From the NCBI GenBank assembly GCA_012845835.1, contig JABAKD010000002.1, positions 2,761,501 through 2,825,500 on the forward strand: a stretch of DNA of 64,000 nucleotides, written 5' to 3'. Source of the DNA: Undaria pinnatifida (Eukaryota > Sar > Phaeophyceae > Laminariales > Alariaceae). Position numbers and translations under genes: made by a program. Below are positions 11,289-21,852 of the stretch, in pieces (position 1 is the stretch's first letter; every line of letters begins with the position of its first letter). The notes beneath the pieces are model-generated. The model saw nothing but the letters and a program-made list of their open reading frames with translations, did not search any database and was not told the origin of the DNA.

Positions 11289-12429
11289 GGCGGCGGGTTC
11301 CTACCTGGATATCGCACCGAGGTTTGGCATTTCACCGTCCACGGTTTTCACCATCATGGGAAAGATCGTCGACGCGATCAACAACACCCGTGAAGTCGGC
11401 CAGTTCTGTCTTTCCGCGGACAGACGAAAAGTGCCGATTTTTTGCCGCGGGATTCGAGGTGAGGGTACGTGTACTATTGATATATCAGCAACCTGTCACA
11501 GCAGCAGTAGTCTATGGCGTGGTTATGCAAGCTGTACGTAAGATATTGAATTCTATAGAGATGGTTTCCGAAGGCAGGCCTGCTTATTTCTTCGTGAGGA
11601 ACCTTGGTTCTGGCGTCCTGATGTGACCCCCTCTGAAGTACGCCTCCCCGGCCCTGTTCTTGTTCGTCCATATGTCAGGCCAAGAGCACCAACGGAATCT
11701 TCGATCATGTTGTGTCTGCCACAGATGATCTGTTGATCGAGATGAAAGCGCCACCTGCAAAGAGCACCTCCCACACCGTATCGTACTTCTCAGGCAGCAA
11801 GACGGGATTCGGCTTTAACGTACATGCGACGTGCGATGCCAACTATCGCTTCTGCAGCGTCTCGATTATCGCTCCGGGGGCTGCCAACGATTGGTCGGCG
11901 TGGACCCCATCTTCTGTGGCAAAGGCAACTATGCGCCTTCCAGACGGGTACCACATCACCGAGTGTGCGGCGTACCCAATCAGCGGCAAGTTGCTCACGC
12001 CGTACCCCGGGAAAAGCTTGCCATAGGACCAGGACACCTTCAACTTCTACCTGAGCCACCTGCGGGTGAAGATCGAACAGTCGTTCGGCATCCTCGTGTC
12101 AACGTGGGGCATTCTGTGGAGGCCCCTCAGTGTAGGGTTCGCAGGCCGGACTGACCTGATCGTCGCCCTCTTCCACCTGTAAAACTTCTGCCGACATGAG
12201 CAAACCAAAGTGGTCGCGTCGGAAGAAGACTACAAGACAGAAAAGGGGCGAATCCTACTGGCGACGGGCGGGGTTCTGCCGCTTGCGTGCAAGAGTGCGG
12301 TCCAACCGGCAGGCCCAGCCGCCAAACCCACGCGAAGCGGCGAAACTCCCACGCGAGCGGCCACCACTTCGCTCTTAGCCTACAACAGACAGTTTCGCCC
12401 GAAGGAGAATATTGTCAGGAACGCCTAGA

Positions 12430-12659
12430 TTACTACGCGTTGTATAATGCGTAGGTAGAGAGTTTGTCGGCATCCGAGCGTTGTACGGCGGGGGCGATTG
12501 TGCGGTACAAGGAGGATGGGAATGGCGTGTGGAGGATGGGAGGTGGGCCGGAGTATAAGCTATTGGAGATGGACGTGATGGTCGTCAACGGGTGAGCGTT
12601 GGGCCAGAAAAAGGACGAGTGTCAACCGTGGTGATGAACGTCTGATGGCATGGCCTTTT
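12430..12659. other. Harbinger sequence after the transposase, nothing recognised
   Basis: About 0.23 kb with GGAGGATGGG-type G-rich repeats. No gene is seen. Confidence 0.4.
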
Positions 12660-15600
12660 CAATACTGAGGCGGAGGGGGGGGGGGGGGTTGATTGTTGGA
12701 TTCGACACGTGCATCTGACGGCGTGGTTTTTCTAATTCCAGGTGGTGAGTTCGAAGACAGCTGCCTATACCCCCCCCCCCCTCCCCCAGTTATTATTGTT
12801 TGTCGAGCGTCAGAAACAAAAGCCCCCCGCCCCCTATCGTGGTTTGTATATTATCGTGTAGATAATGGTGTGTTTTATCGTGAGAGCACCCCGGTGCAGC
12901 CGGCCACGGTTTTATTATTTTTAAATAGGAGTGCAGGGTGTTGGCCGTCGAACATCAGAAACGAACCCCCCCCCTTCTCTATTTTTCAAATCCTGCCTGA
13001 CGAAGCAGTGGAGGGTGTAAGTTTGGGGTTTGTCGTGAGAATACCACGGTGTAGATTGCCCCCTTCTTTTTTGTTTGAATAGGGGTGCAGGGAGTTATTT
13101 GTCCATCGTCCGTAACGAACCCATCCCCCGCCCTCGTTTTTTCCCTCCCAGTCTGGTGGAGCAGGGGAGGGTGTAATTTTGTGGCTTATCGTGAGAGTAC
13201 CACGGTGCAGCTGGCACCCGTTTCTTTTTTATAGGAGTCCAGGGTATTGGTTTTGGTCCCCCCCCCCCCCCCCGCCGTTTTTTCCTCCCAGTCCGGTCAA
13301 GCGGTGGAGGGTGTAATTTTGTGGTCTATCGTGAGAGTACCACGGTGCAGCTGGCCCCCGTTTTTTTTGTTTTGAAGAGGAGTCCAGGGTATTGGTCGTG
13401 GATCGTCGGAAACAAAGCCCACCCCTCTCGTTTTTTCCTCCCTGTCTGGTCAAGCAGTAGAGGGTGTAATTTTGTGCTTTATCGGGATAGTAGCACGGTG
13501 CAGCTGGCGCCCCCCTTTTTTTTTAAGAGGAGTCCAGGGTATTGGTTGTCGATCCCCGTCCCCCCCCACCCCGTTTTGTTCCTCCCAGTCTGGTCAAGCA
13601 GTGCAGGGTGTATTTTTGCGGTTTATCGTGATAGTACCACGGTGCAGCTGACGCCCCCCCGCTTTTTTTTTATGAGGAGTCCAGGGTATTGGTTGTCGAT
13701 CTCCCCCCCTCCTCCCATTTTTTTCCCCAGTCTGGTTAAGCAGTGGAGGGTGTAATTTTGTGGTTTATCGTGAGAGTACGCCGGTGCAGCTGCCTTCCCC
13801 TTTTTGTATATATAGCAATTCAAGGTATTGGTTGTCGATCGTCCGAAACGAAGCCCCCCCTTCCATTTTTTTATTTTCAGTCAGATGAAGCAGTGGAGGG
13901 TGTAAGTGTTTCTTTTTTCGTGAGAGTACCCTGGTGCAGCTGGCCCGTTTTTTTTTCAATAAGAGTGCGAGGTTTTGTTTGTCCATCGTCAGAAACGTAG
14001 CCCCCCCTCCCCTACCATTTCCCTCCGCGGGTCCATGGTCATACGACTTCGACCATGCACGATTTCAACCCCCGCCGCGCCCCCCCCCCCCTCCCTGCCC
14101 CTTTCGGTTTCCTCCCAGCCTCATAAACGAATGGAGTGTGTAATGTTACCTTTTGTCGCTGAAGGACCCCGGTAAAGCTGCCTCCTTGATTTTTTATAGG
14201 AGTGCCTGCGATTATCGAGCGTACGAATAGAAAGTGCTCTTTCCCCCAATATGGATGCGCCAGCAGTTTTTTTATACTATGATATATCGAGGGTACATAT
14301 TCGTTTCTTGTAAGAAAGAGGACGCCGGAGAACCTTCCGCCTACTCCTTGTTTTCCGTTATTCGTTTGCAACAGAGCAGTAGGTTGCCGAGCTTTTACCT
14401 GTAAGTACCCCTTTACCCGCGTTTTGTGCTACTCGGTTTTTGATGGAGAGCATGGTGTCGGATGCTTGCATAAGTATATTAAGCACGTGAAAATGAATAC
14501 GAGGGGTACTGATGGCGTCACTGGACCTGTTAAAATCTGCGTTTCACAGGATGTGTTTGCGATACGACGACGCATAGTAGTTACTGGAGATCGTAATAAA
14601 CATACTTCCGCGCCACGACGACCCAATCAACGACTTCATTAGGATTATGAGGGCTCCTGCATCGGATTCAGCCACGATATCTTCTGATTGAAACCCACAC
14701 GTGTCCCAAGCTGAAATGCATACGTTCCCGAGGGAAAAAAATATGATACTTGAGGGGCTTATTAGCCGATATATTACTGTGGTTTGATGGGACAACAAAC
14801 CAAGAGATGGAGTACTCTCGCTTGCCAATATCGAATACCCAGTATGCTCTATCAACCTGCACGTAAAAAATAAACACGTAGTGAGCTGGGGCCAGCTACA
14901 ACGGGGTACTCTCACAACGAAACTCAAAATTACACCCGCCACTGCTCAAGGAGACTGCGAGGAAAACAACCAGGGGCGAGGGGGGATGGGCTTCTGTTTT
15001 GACGCTCGGCAACAAAATAATCTTTACACCTACAAAAAAAAACAGGGGCCAGCTGCACCGTGGTATGCGCAAGACAAATCTCAAACTTGCACCCTCCACT
15101 GACCAGACTGGGCGGAAAAAAAACGGGGGGGGGGGGGGGGGGACGACGACAACTAATACCCTGGACTCCTACTAAAAAAAAGGGGGGCGGGGCGCCAGCT
15201 GCACCGTGGTACTATCACGATAAAGCGCAAAAATACACCCTCCACTGCTTGGCCAGACTGGGAGGAACAAAACGGGGTGGGGGGGGGGGGGGGATCGACT
15301 ATCCATCCCCTGGACTCCTTTTTAAACAAACCAAAACGGGGCCCAGCTGCACAAGAGTACTCTCACGATAAACCACAAAATTACACCCTCCACTGCTTGA
15401 CCAGACTGGGAGGAACAAAACCGGGTGTTGGGGGGGGGGGGGATCGACAACCAATACCCTGGACTCCTATGAAACATAAATGGGTGCCAGCTGCACCGTG
15501 GTACTCTCACGATAAGCCACAAAGTTTCACCCTCCACTGCTCCACCAGACTCGGAGGAAAAAAAAAGGGGGGAAGGGGGGGGGGTGGGAATCGACAACCA
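12660..15600. repeat. Fold-back structure: inverted arrays of about 145-bp tandem repeats around a loop
   Basis: Left arm (12660-14230): at least nine direct units, each with a poly-C or poly-T run, CAGTCTGGTCAAGCAGTGGA, GGGTGTAATTTTGTGG, TATCGTGAGAGTACCACGG, TGCAGCTGGC and GAGTCCAGGGTATTGG. Unit anchors lie near 12884, 13036, 13193, 13332, 13484, 13630, 13770, 13922 and 14159. Right arm (14885-15600): five units in reverse complement, with CCAGCTGCACCGTGGTACT near 14890, 15049, 15194, 15344 and 15488. The 14230-14885 loop has no recognisable gene. Tandem repeats forming long inverted arms are the architecture of Foldback-type elements. The family relationship is inferred from architecture alone. 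Confidence 0.75.
14231..14884. other. Loop of the fold-back structure, no recognised gene
   Basis: Unique sequence between the two repeat arms. The longest open frame (minus, 14544-14942) runs into the repeat and shows no family motif. In a Foldback element this would be the unique central segment. Confidence 0.4.
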
Positions 15601-15639
15601 ATGATTCTCGCCTTGAGCACGACAGGCGGGATTGAAAAA

Positions 15640-15994
15640 AGGTTCCCCGGTGCTTGTCGGAAACAATCGACTCCAGTACCAGCATACAACGGTGCTTCGA
15701 CCTCCGGGTGTTGATGGAGGACGCATCCTCCGCGACATCTTCCTTCCTGATGACGGCAAGCACATCAGACGCCTTGCACTGATTGCTTCCGTACCCCAAC
15801 GTAATGTTTTCGTCGACAGAGTATGACTTCCCCTTCATAGCCGCGCAAAGCGTAAGAACGACCCCCTCTGGGATAGTTTCTGACTGGACCGGTGTGCTCG
15901 CTTTGACTTGACCTGTGTTCAAAACGTAGCGAGCACCGGGGAAAGGCACAAACTTTAATCTCATGGACGTGTGGCGTAAAATCGGGCTGCGCAC
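15640..15994 (-). CDS. Unrecognised minus-strand coding segment of the Harbinger element
   Basis: An open segment of about 118 residues beginning MRSPILRHTSMRLKFVPFPG. Its composition looks coding (VLNTGQVKAST, EGVVLTLCAAMKGKSY, NITLGYGSNQCKASDVLAV) and it reads into the repeat array at its 3' end. A possible splice acceptor (TACTGTTTCAG) lies upstream on the minus strand near 16010. Harbinger elements usually carry a second gene for a Myb/SANT-like DNA-binding protein. This segment's position is compatible with that, but I see no SANT motif and do not assign the function. Confidence 0.35.
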
Positions 15995-16193
15995 TCGAAC
16001 GAGTAGCCTGAAACAGTAGAGATAAAAAAACTGCGCTATGAAGCAGTATACTGGATTGCATCAGAACTGGAAGCGTATACTGGCAGACTGGACCAGTGCA
16101 ACACACCACCAGAAATATAATACCACCTGGCAATGTATACTGCGCATCCATACGACAATGTTAAGCGGAAGGAGCGCTAACCGATGACTACAG

Positions 16194-16350
16194 CAGTACC
16201 CAATTATATAATAGTAGACTATACACAAAGCAGTGTATATACTGTATAATGTGCTGTTAAAGTCCTGCGTATACCCATATATACCTAGTATACAGTACTG
16301 CTGTATACTGGTACCTGGTATACTGTACGCGACTTACGTCAAGAACTTGG
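16194..16350. repeat. TATAC-rich simple sequence
   Basis: Dense TATAC/GTATA words such as TACCTAGTATACAGTACTG and CTGGTACCTGGTATACTG. These are low-complexity sequence with local palindromes. No gene. Confidence 0.5.
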
Positions 16351-16866
16351 GAGTTAATATTTTAAGAAAGAGCTTTGTTTAATAAGAAATTACGGCTAAG
16401 CGTTTGTGCTCAGGCAGGAACGCCACCGCAAATACTACCACCTAGTATATGATACCTCGTAGCCTTTAAAATCCTACGCTCAACGTTGAGATCACAATAA
16501 GCCGCGAGCCTGAGCCCAAATAGGAGTTTCTTACCTGCTCTCGCGTACTTCACGATGATGTCCATACAAATACAGCTGTAGTTTGTGTGCCCACTCACAG
16601 ATCACAGCTCTATATATCTTGCTGTACGTGCAAGATTCAAAAATATACGATTTCGTGTAGACTACTGCTGTAGAGTATGTGCAAAATTCAAAATTCAAAA
16701 ATGTACGAACTCGTACGACGAACAAGCTACGTGCAACATTTGAAAATGTTTGAACTTGTATGGACTTGATCCTCACCTTCATCACCATCAGCTGTTGTTG
16801 CTGCTGCTGCTGCTGTCCCGGAGCCCCACCCTCTCAGCACCGGCGTCCAAACACCTACCCTGGCAT

Positions 16867-17160
16867 TCAGCAGCTGCCTCCTTCCCCTGTGTTTGGTGTC
16901 CCATCGAAGTGTTCGTGGGGCTGATGCTGTCTGTGGCCTCGGTGATTGACGCCACATCTACACAAGTGCTTCCCCTTGAAAATCCAGGCAACTTCGTTCG
17001 CACTGGGCCCGTCGTCCTTCCGTCGCTGCTGTCGCCGGATTGCAAGAATCTGCTTGGCCTGGGGCAATTCCTCTGCGGTCTTCCGGGATGTCGTTCATGC
17101 TTGCTGTGTGACGACGCGCGTGACTGCTGGTGTGGGTGGTGGTGGCGGTCTTGCTTTATG
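16867..17160 (-). CDS. Possible first exon of the second Harbinger gene (weak)
   Basis: On the minus strand near the right terminus, one frame reads LPQAKQILAIRRQQRRKDDG then NEVAWIFKGKHLCRCGVNHR, a basic coding-like stretch. Another overlapping frame starts MNDIPEDRRGIAPGQADS. It lies inside the right terminus and upstream of the minus-strand segment at 15640-15994. No domain is recognised, and which frame is real is unclear. Confidence 0.25.
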
Positions 17161-17559
17161 GCTCGGCTTTCAAAAATCAGGAAAAAAAAGACAAACAACC
17201 CCGCGCTCGATAATAATGCAGCCGTTTTTTCATGGAAATCCTGGAAAAAAAAGAGGAAATTTAGGAAATTCACGTCTCCGATAAGAACGGCCCTAACTGC
17301 TGTTGATGACGTGCTCAACTGCTGGGAACAAAACATAACGGTTTTTGAAGGATCTGATGATGATGATTTTTGATGCATGGGGAGAATATGGTTGGATTGG
17401 GTTTCATGCCAGAGCAGGGGTGAGACGGGACAGAGAAATATACAAAATGAAACGATTTAGAAGCACACACCTAGGACAGGTCATCGACGTACAGCAGCAG
17501 TAGATATTAAAAGGCAAGATCTGTATTCCCGGTCTTGTCGATCTTGTGTCAACCATCAA

Positions 17560-18804
17560 TACATTACATCTCCGTTCCCCCTTGCCGCCTCGGTAAGGCA
17601 TGCTGCGAAGCATGCCCTAGCAGGCTTGTAGCGAGAGTGGGGGGGTCTTTCTGGCGGGTGTAAGGCCGGACTCACCCTCAAGGAGTGATACCTCCTTGCT
17701 GCTGCGTGTGGCCGCGAGGCTTAGGCGTGGCGGTAGAGTTGGGTCGTACGTGGTGCGTTAGGCATGGTCACCTACGATTCGCGCGTCTTTTTAGGCAGCA
17801 GCGGCGGAGCAGCAATGCTTAATCGGGATACTCGTGCGAGGAGGCAGGCGCCACCACGAGCCACGCTACGGCACAGTCTCCGTTTGCGTGGAGGGAACTG
17901 CGCCGGCAGGAGGCTGGATTCGACGACGAAGGAGGAGGGCGACTGCGCCGTCGACGGGCGGGGAAGAGGCGGATTGAACTCTCCCTGAACGAGAATTTTG
18001 TTTTTCAGATCAGCACCGCAAACTTCGTGGATCATTTTTTAATTGAGTGTGAACGAGAGCAAGTGCGAAGGAGCTGGCCGAGTGAGCTAAGGCGATTAGG
18101 CGGCCATGGAGAACCACAGCAGGAGGACGGCACACGGAGACCCACGACCGGCACGCACATCATCATCATGAGAGCAGCGATCGTCTTTTTTTCAAGGGTT
18201 ATTTTTACGAGGCGCAGTAGTACAACATGTTACTTACGTCTCTGATTTTTGTAGAGTTTGTAGAACAGTTGTATACCCTTCATGGGGAACGACCCGCCGC
18301 AATTTTCAATTTTCAGGTACGGACGTCGTAGCTGCGCGGCAACGTGTCAAATACCTCGGGAAGGAGGGGCGATCATTGATATCTGTACGGTGGTTTTTGG
18401 TTCCATTGCTCTTGTTTCACTGCATGCCCGCGGGTCGTCACTCTGACAGCACTCCAGACAGCAGGCGCGTTCGTCTATACTCACGATTACCGTGCGGTTC
18501 GTACGGTGCAGGCAGCCCAACCGCTGTAGTTTGTAGCCGCGAGTTGGTTAGTTGTGGGGGCGGGGGAACTCTATGCTGTAGTTGAGTGGATACCCGCGGC
18601 CATGTGAGTTCAGTTGGCACATTTGACCTTTTCACTTGTGCGCCTTTTTCCGTATCGTGCGGTTTTAGGCGGGAAAGCGTAGTATTTCCCTGACGAATTT
18701 TGATTTCACTTGGTTTTTCGGATCTTCCTAGGGCTCCAGCACCTTTGTGTGACCACGGACTCTAGATGTTTGACACGAGTTAATGTGAGAAAACAACAAC
18801 AACA
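17560..18804 (+). mobile_element. LINE 3' end, copy 1, with (CAA)n tail
   Basis: About 1.2 kb nearly identical to 40595-41794 (same strand) and to 21853-23100 (opposite strand). It ends TGTGACCACGGACTCTAGAT, then GTTAATGTGAGAAAA and CAACAACAACA, a short-repeat tail as used by non-LTR retrotransposons. It is 5'-truncated near 17560. Unlike the other two copies it keeps a perfect hairpin GGCATGCT-GCGA-AGCATGCC at 17597-17616. A conserved short frame (17764-17988, MVTYDSRV...GGAAMLNRD) is present in all three copies, but no protein family is recognised. Confidence 0.8.
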
Positions 18805-19079
18805 TTGTGAAACTCTCGAGTGTTTCCGTGAGCAGTCCTGGTCATCCGGGCGATATCTCGCGAGCTACAAACCTCCGGCTGGATCGTATAGCCGGAGACC
18901 AAGGACTGAATCTGTGCCATCCGCCTTGCAAGCCCGGAAGTGGCCGATACACCGATGGTGTAACATGGGAAACGGTTGCGCAAGCAGAACACAAGGCGGG
19001 TTTGAGAGGGTTACTCGAAACTTCAAAAAGGTGGAGGCCGGCTTCTTCAAGAGTGGAGACCGGCTGCCTCACGGGTGGA
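18805..19079. other. LINE flank with a short tandem motif
   Basis: Contains three imperfect units built on GTGGAGACCGGCTGC near 19030-19095. No gene is recognised. Confidence 0.35.
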
Positions 19080-19830
19080 GACGGGCTGCTTCTGGGTGAA
19101 GAAAGATGCACAGTGTCTTCGGTCTGCCTTTCTTGGTGTCGTCATGTCCTCCGATCTCCGAGCTTCTGAAAATCAAACTGTTTTTGAGGGTTTTCACTTT
19201 TCGATTCACGAGCAGACTGGTAAAAAATTCAAAAACGCCGAAAAATAACTAACGGCTGCTGTTGGTGGGCTGCAAACAGGCTTTGCTGCGGGCCAGGGGT
19301 AGGGCCGGTAGAGTCTTCCGCACCTGTGGCGTTGGCGTGGGTAAAGCGCTTGTGGCGCGTTGTGGTTGTGTGTGAGCCACAGCTCGTCGGCCTCCAAAGA
19401 CCGTGATACGAGCCTTGTTTCTGAGTTTGAAAATTGTGTGCCCAGCAAAACTGTTACGTGTTCGTAACAAAGAGCTTAATTTTCGCTGCTTCGGGCACTC
19501 TTGATGACGCGTCAACCTGACTGGCTTAGGCAATCCCGCAGAGCGTCCACCAGGAACCTAGCAGCCTCTTCGGGAGAGTGCTTGAGTGTTGGGGATGCCG
19601 TCTGGTGTGGCCGGGATGCCCTGTGGAAGATGATGTGTGCCTCGACGTGTTGGTGTCCTGGCTGCCAAGTCTATTGTTCAACTTTTTTATACGGGATTCT
19701 ACTATGATTTTTTTCCCTCGCAAACTGGGCCATCACTTCACATTAACCAAGTTAATATTTTCTCGATTTTCCTCCCCCCACAGCCCAAGTTACGATTTTG
19801 AATCCTTAATGCAAGTAGCTTATGGGGTAC
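19080..19830 (-). repeat. Dispersed repeat, inverted partner of 4745-5465 (copy 2)
   Basis: Reverse-complement match to 4745-5465 with roughly the divergence of an old transposon pair. Conserved blocks include GACGCGTCAACCTGA, TCGGGAGAGTGCTTGAGTGT and GGGCTGCAAACAGGCTTTGC. The two copies bracket the Harbinger element and one LINE, so the arrangement may be chance insertion. The element type is unknown. Confidence 0.7.
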
Positions 19831-20100
19831 GAGACAAGGCTGTAGAAAATTACCTCGTGATGTTAGCGGTCATCTACACCGAAAAACCCTAGAGGGGGAC
19901 ATGAAATGTACACCCAACAATGTGGCCATGATGTGCGCGATCGTCATGTTGGTGTTTACGCAGGCGCATTGTAAATCGTTGTGACGTATACTAGTTAATA
20001 TTTCATGTTTAATCTTATACTCCATCGCCTCAATACCCTTGGGGGGACACGGTTGTAGGCTTTCACCATAAAAAAAAGCGAGGAAAAGGCAAACGAAGAC

Positions 20101-20117
20101 AGTTGTTGTTGTTGTGG

Positions 20118-20151
<34 letters not shown>

Positions 20152-21410
20152 CGTTGTTGTTTCTTTTTCCTTCACTAGCATAATCAAGTCCTTGATCACT
20201 AGGGCTGGGTACTGAACCAGTACGTACTGCCAGTAGTACTAGTACTGGCAGTATCCTGATACTGGTAAACCGACCTGCCAGTACACCAGTACATTCGCAT
20301 ATAGACGAAGATCCCAATATACGCCTCAAGAACCAGCGGAAACCCATAGCTTCAGGCTGCCTGCTGAGAGGACGCAAAGAACACATCAACTGATGGACTG
20401 ATGATGGTGATCGACTTGGTTGCTTGCCGTCGTCTTTAGTACTCTTGTCAATCTATAGCTATCAATCTACTTTTTTTCCAATATACGCTGGGTTGAGTAT
20501 GTGTGACATGGAATGAGTGCTATCCATTCCAATTCATGCTTATGCATACGCTACGTCACCCATGATCATGGAGTATATGGGCGTTGCAAAGTTAAAAGAT
20601 TTGTGCTACATTCTACACATCCTCCATGTTGAAAATCGGTACATATTTGGGCGTTGAACTCGAATTTTAGTGCCGTTTTCCCCACAAAAGTGCCTCTGTC
20701 ATATGAGCCAAAATCACTAATTTTTTATGCTCTAGTGAAGCCAAATCGCGTAAAAATTCGCCTCCGGCGGGGCGCCTCCAGCGGGGCCCTCCGGGGGCGC
20801 CTCCGGCGAGGCCCCTTCAACAGCCGGGGGGGGGCGATGGTCGCGGCGCAGCCGCGACCGCGCGGCTTCGCCGCGCCACCAGTATACTGACTGGATCCAG
20901 TATACTGGCTGCTATCGCAGCCAGTATAACTTGTACTGGCGCTGCGCGCCAGTACCCAGCCCTATTGATCACTGAACAGGCTCCAGTCACTACTGTAGAA
21001 ATGAAGCATACCCCAGGGCATAACACAAGCAAACCAAACGGGAACACACATAGTCTAACATATTCGAAGCAGTTAATGCCTCCGGAAAATAAATACTCCG
21101 GAGTAAAAGGAGATGAAATCGGCAGTAAGCCTACGTACGCGCCCGGCCTATACTGGTACATACAATTAAATACATACGTCTCGATACTCGCGTCTGAAAA
21201 CCGACTTGTCAGCATCCCACGCGGAAAAGATTAGTACAAGTAGTACGTATGACTACGCATACGCACGACAGACTCAAATCAATTGGAAAATGAACGAAGA
21301 GAAAAGAAAAGCAAAGAAGAAAGAAAAAGAAAGGAAAGAAAATAAAACCATACAAGCAGATCCTAGGAACTTACTTAAGACAGCATTTGACTCATAGGGG
21401 GTATCAAGTG
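20101..21410 (-). mobile_element. LINE 3' end with (CAA)n tail, split by a hAT-type insertion
   Basis: On the minus strand the sequence runs from a T-rich region near 21390 through TAATCAAGTCC-type end sequence into a (CAA)n tail, seen on the plus strand as (TTG)n at 20108-20160. Its homologue is 40021-40592, also minus, with the same succession of landmarks (CCTAGGAACT, AGACTCAAATCAATTG-like, ACGTCTC, CAGGCTC, AATCAAGTCC). The homologue lacks the 765-bp insertion at 20200-20964 and so serves as the empty site. Confidence 0.7.
20200..20964. mobile_element. hAT-type non-autonomous element, 765 bp, 8-bp TSD TTGATCAC
   Basis: Ends are TAGGGCTGGGTACTG and CAGTACCCAGCCCTA, perfect 14-15-bp inverted repeats. 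The flanks are TTGATCAC on both sides (20192-20199 and 20965-20972). An 8-bp duplication and TAGGG ends are hAT hallmarks. Subterminal CCAGTAC/GTACTGG words are abundant. The interior has GC-rich hairpins (about 20755-20880, for example GCCTCCGGCGGGGCGCCTCC). There is no transposase frame, so it depends on a partner elsewhere. Confidence 0.9.
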
Positions 21411-21852
21411 CATCAATGACATTGGAGGAAGAACACAACGTGGCGAAGAAGTCCGGGCGGCTTTAAGAAAGCTTTTTGACGGCCATTAGGAGACCCACAA
21501 ACGCCAAGGCGTTGCGAGTCAAACCCAAACTTCGGTCTGTTGGGCACGACGCCTCCCCTTTCCCTTCGTACGACCTCCCCTTCCCCTCCTCTCCCCTCCC
21601 CTCCCCTCCCTGCCCCGCCCCCCTCCCACGGGCTGACTAGAGTTGCCGACGGTGGATGGCGCTGCCGCGGTGTTTGCGTGTCGTTCTGCAGCTCCCCAGA
21701 TCTCCGCGTCATGTCGTTTCTACATGAATACCGGTGCTCCCTCCGCGACCCGTCTCGCGAAAGTTCTACCGGCAAGTTGCGGAGCCTTTTGCCACCGTTC
21801 GAAGTTCATTTCAATGACCGACACATCCTCCTCCATACGCACGATCGAGTCC
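21411..21852. other. No gene; strong polypyrimidine tract
   Basis: The plus strand at 21545-21625 is almost pure C/T (CCTCCCCTTTCCC-type and CTCCCCTCCC repeats). The rest is unremarkable flank of the LINE to the right. Confidence 0.4.

Larger units (their letters stand above)
9683..12428 (+). pseudogene. PIF/Harbinger DDE transposase, three exons, inactivated
   Basis: A DDE nuclease that would cut and paste the element. Exon 1 probably starts at ATG 9683 (MADGRKRPGPPE). A frame change then leads to FRRTVRMSEASFVKL and it ends at 10020 with a GTGAGT donor. Exon 2 runs from 10949 (after TTACCCAG) and is interrupted by a MITE at 11020-11288. Removing the MITE and one GGCG restores GLRMLAAGSYLDIAPRFGI in one frame. 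The exon ends at 11458 before GTGAGG. Exon 3 runs 11679-12428. DDE positions are the Asp in SATDDLLIEM, the Asp in APGAANDWSAW and the Glu in RVKIEQSFGIL. The motifs VSYFSGSKTGFGFNV and FNFYLSHLRV are those of the family. In-frame stops at 10978-10980, 12024-12026 and 12180-12182, plus the MITE, show it is dead. Confidence 0.88.
9403..17293 (+). mobile_element. PIF/Harbinger DNA transposon, 7.9 kb, TSD TAA
   Basis: Perfect 19-bp terminal inverted repeats: GGGCCGTTCTTATCGGAGA at 9403-9421 and its reverse complement at 17275-17293. Both are flanked by TAA (9400-9402 and 17294-17296), the 3-bp duplication type of this superfamily. Both ends continue inward into TTTCCTAA-rich sequence. The left half carries a decayed Harbinger transposase on the plus strand. 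The right end has minus-strand open segments that may be the second gene of the element. A fold-back repeat (12660-15600) and a MITE (11020-11288) are nested inside. The large size is partly due to these insertions. Confidence 0.75.

Noticed and set aside
16750-17373. 207-codon plus-strand frame MNLYGLDPHLHHH...
   Set aside because: It runs through the right Harbinger terminus and consists largely of Leu and simple-sequence translation. No family features.
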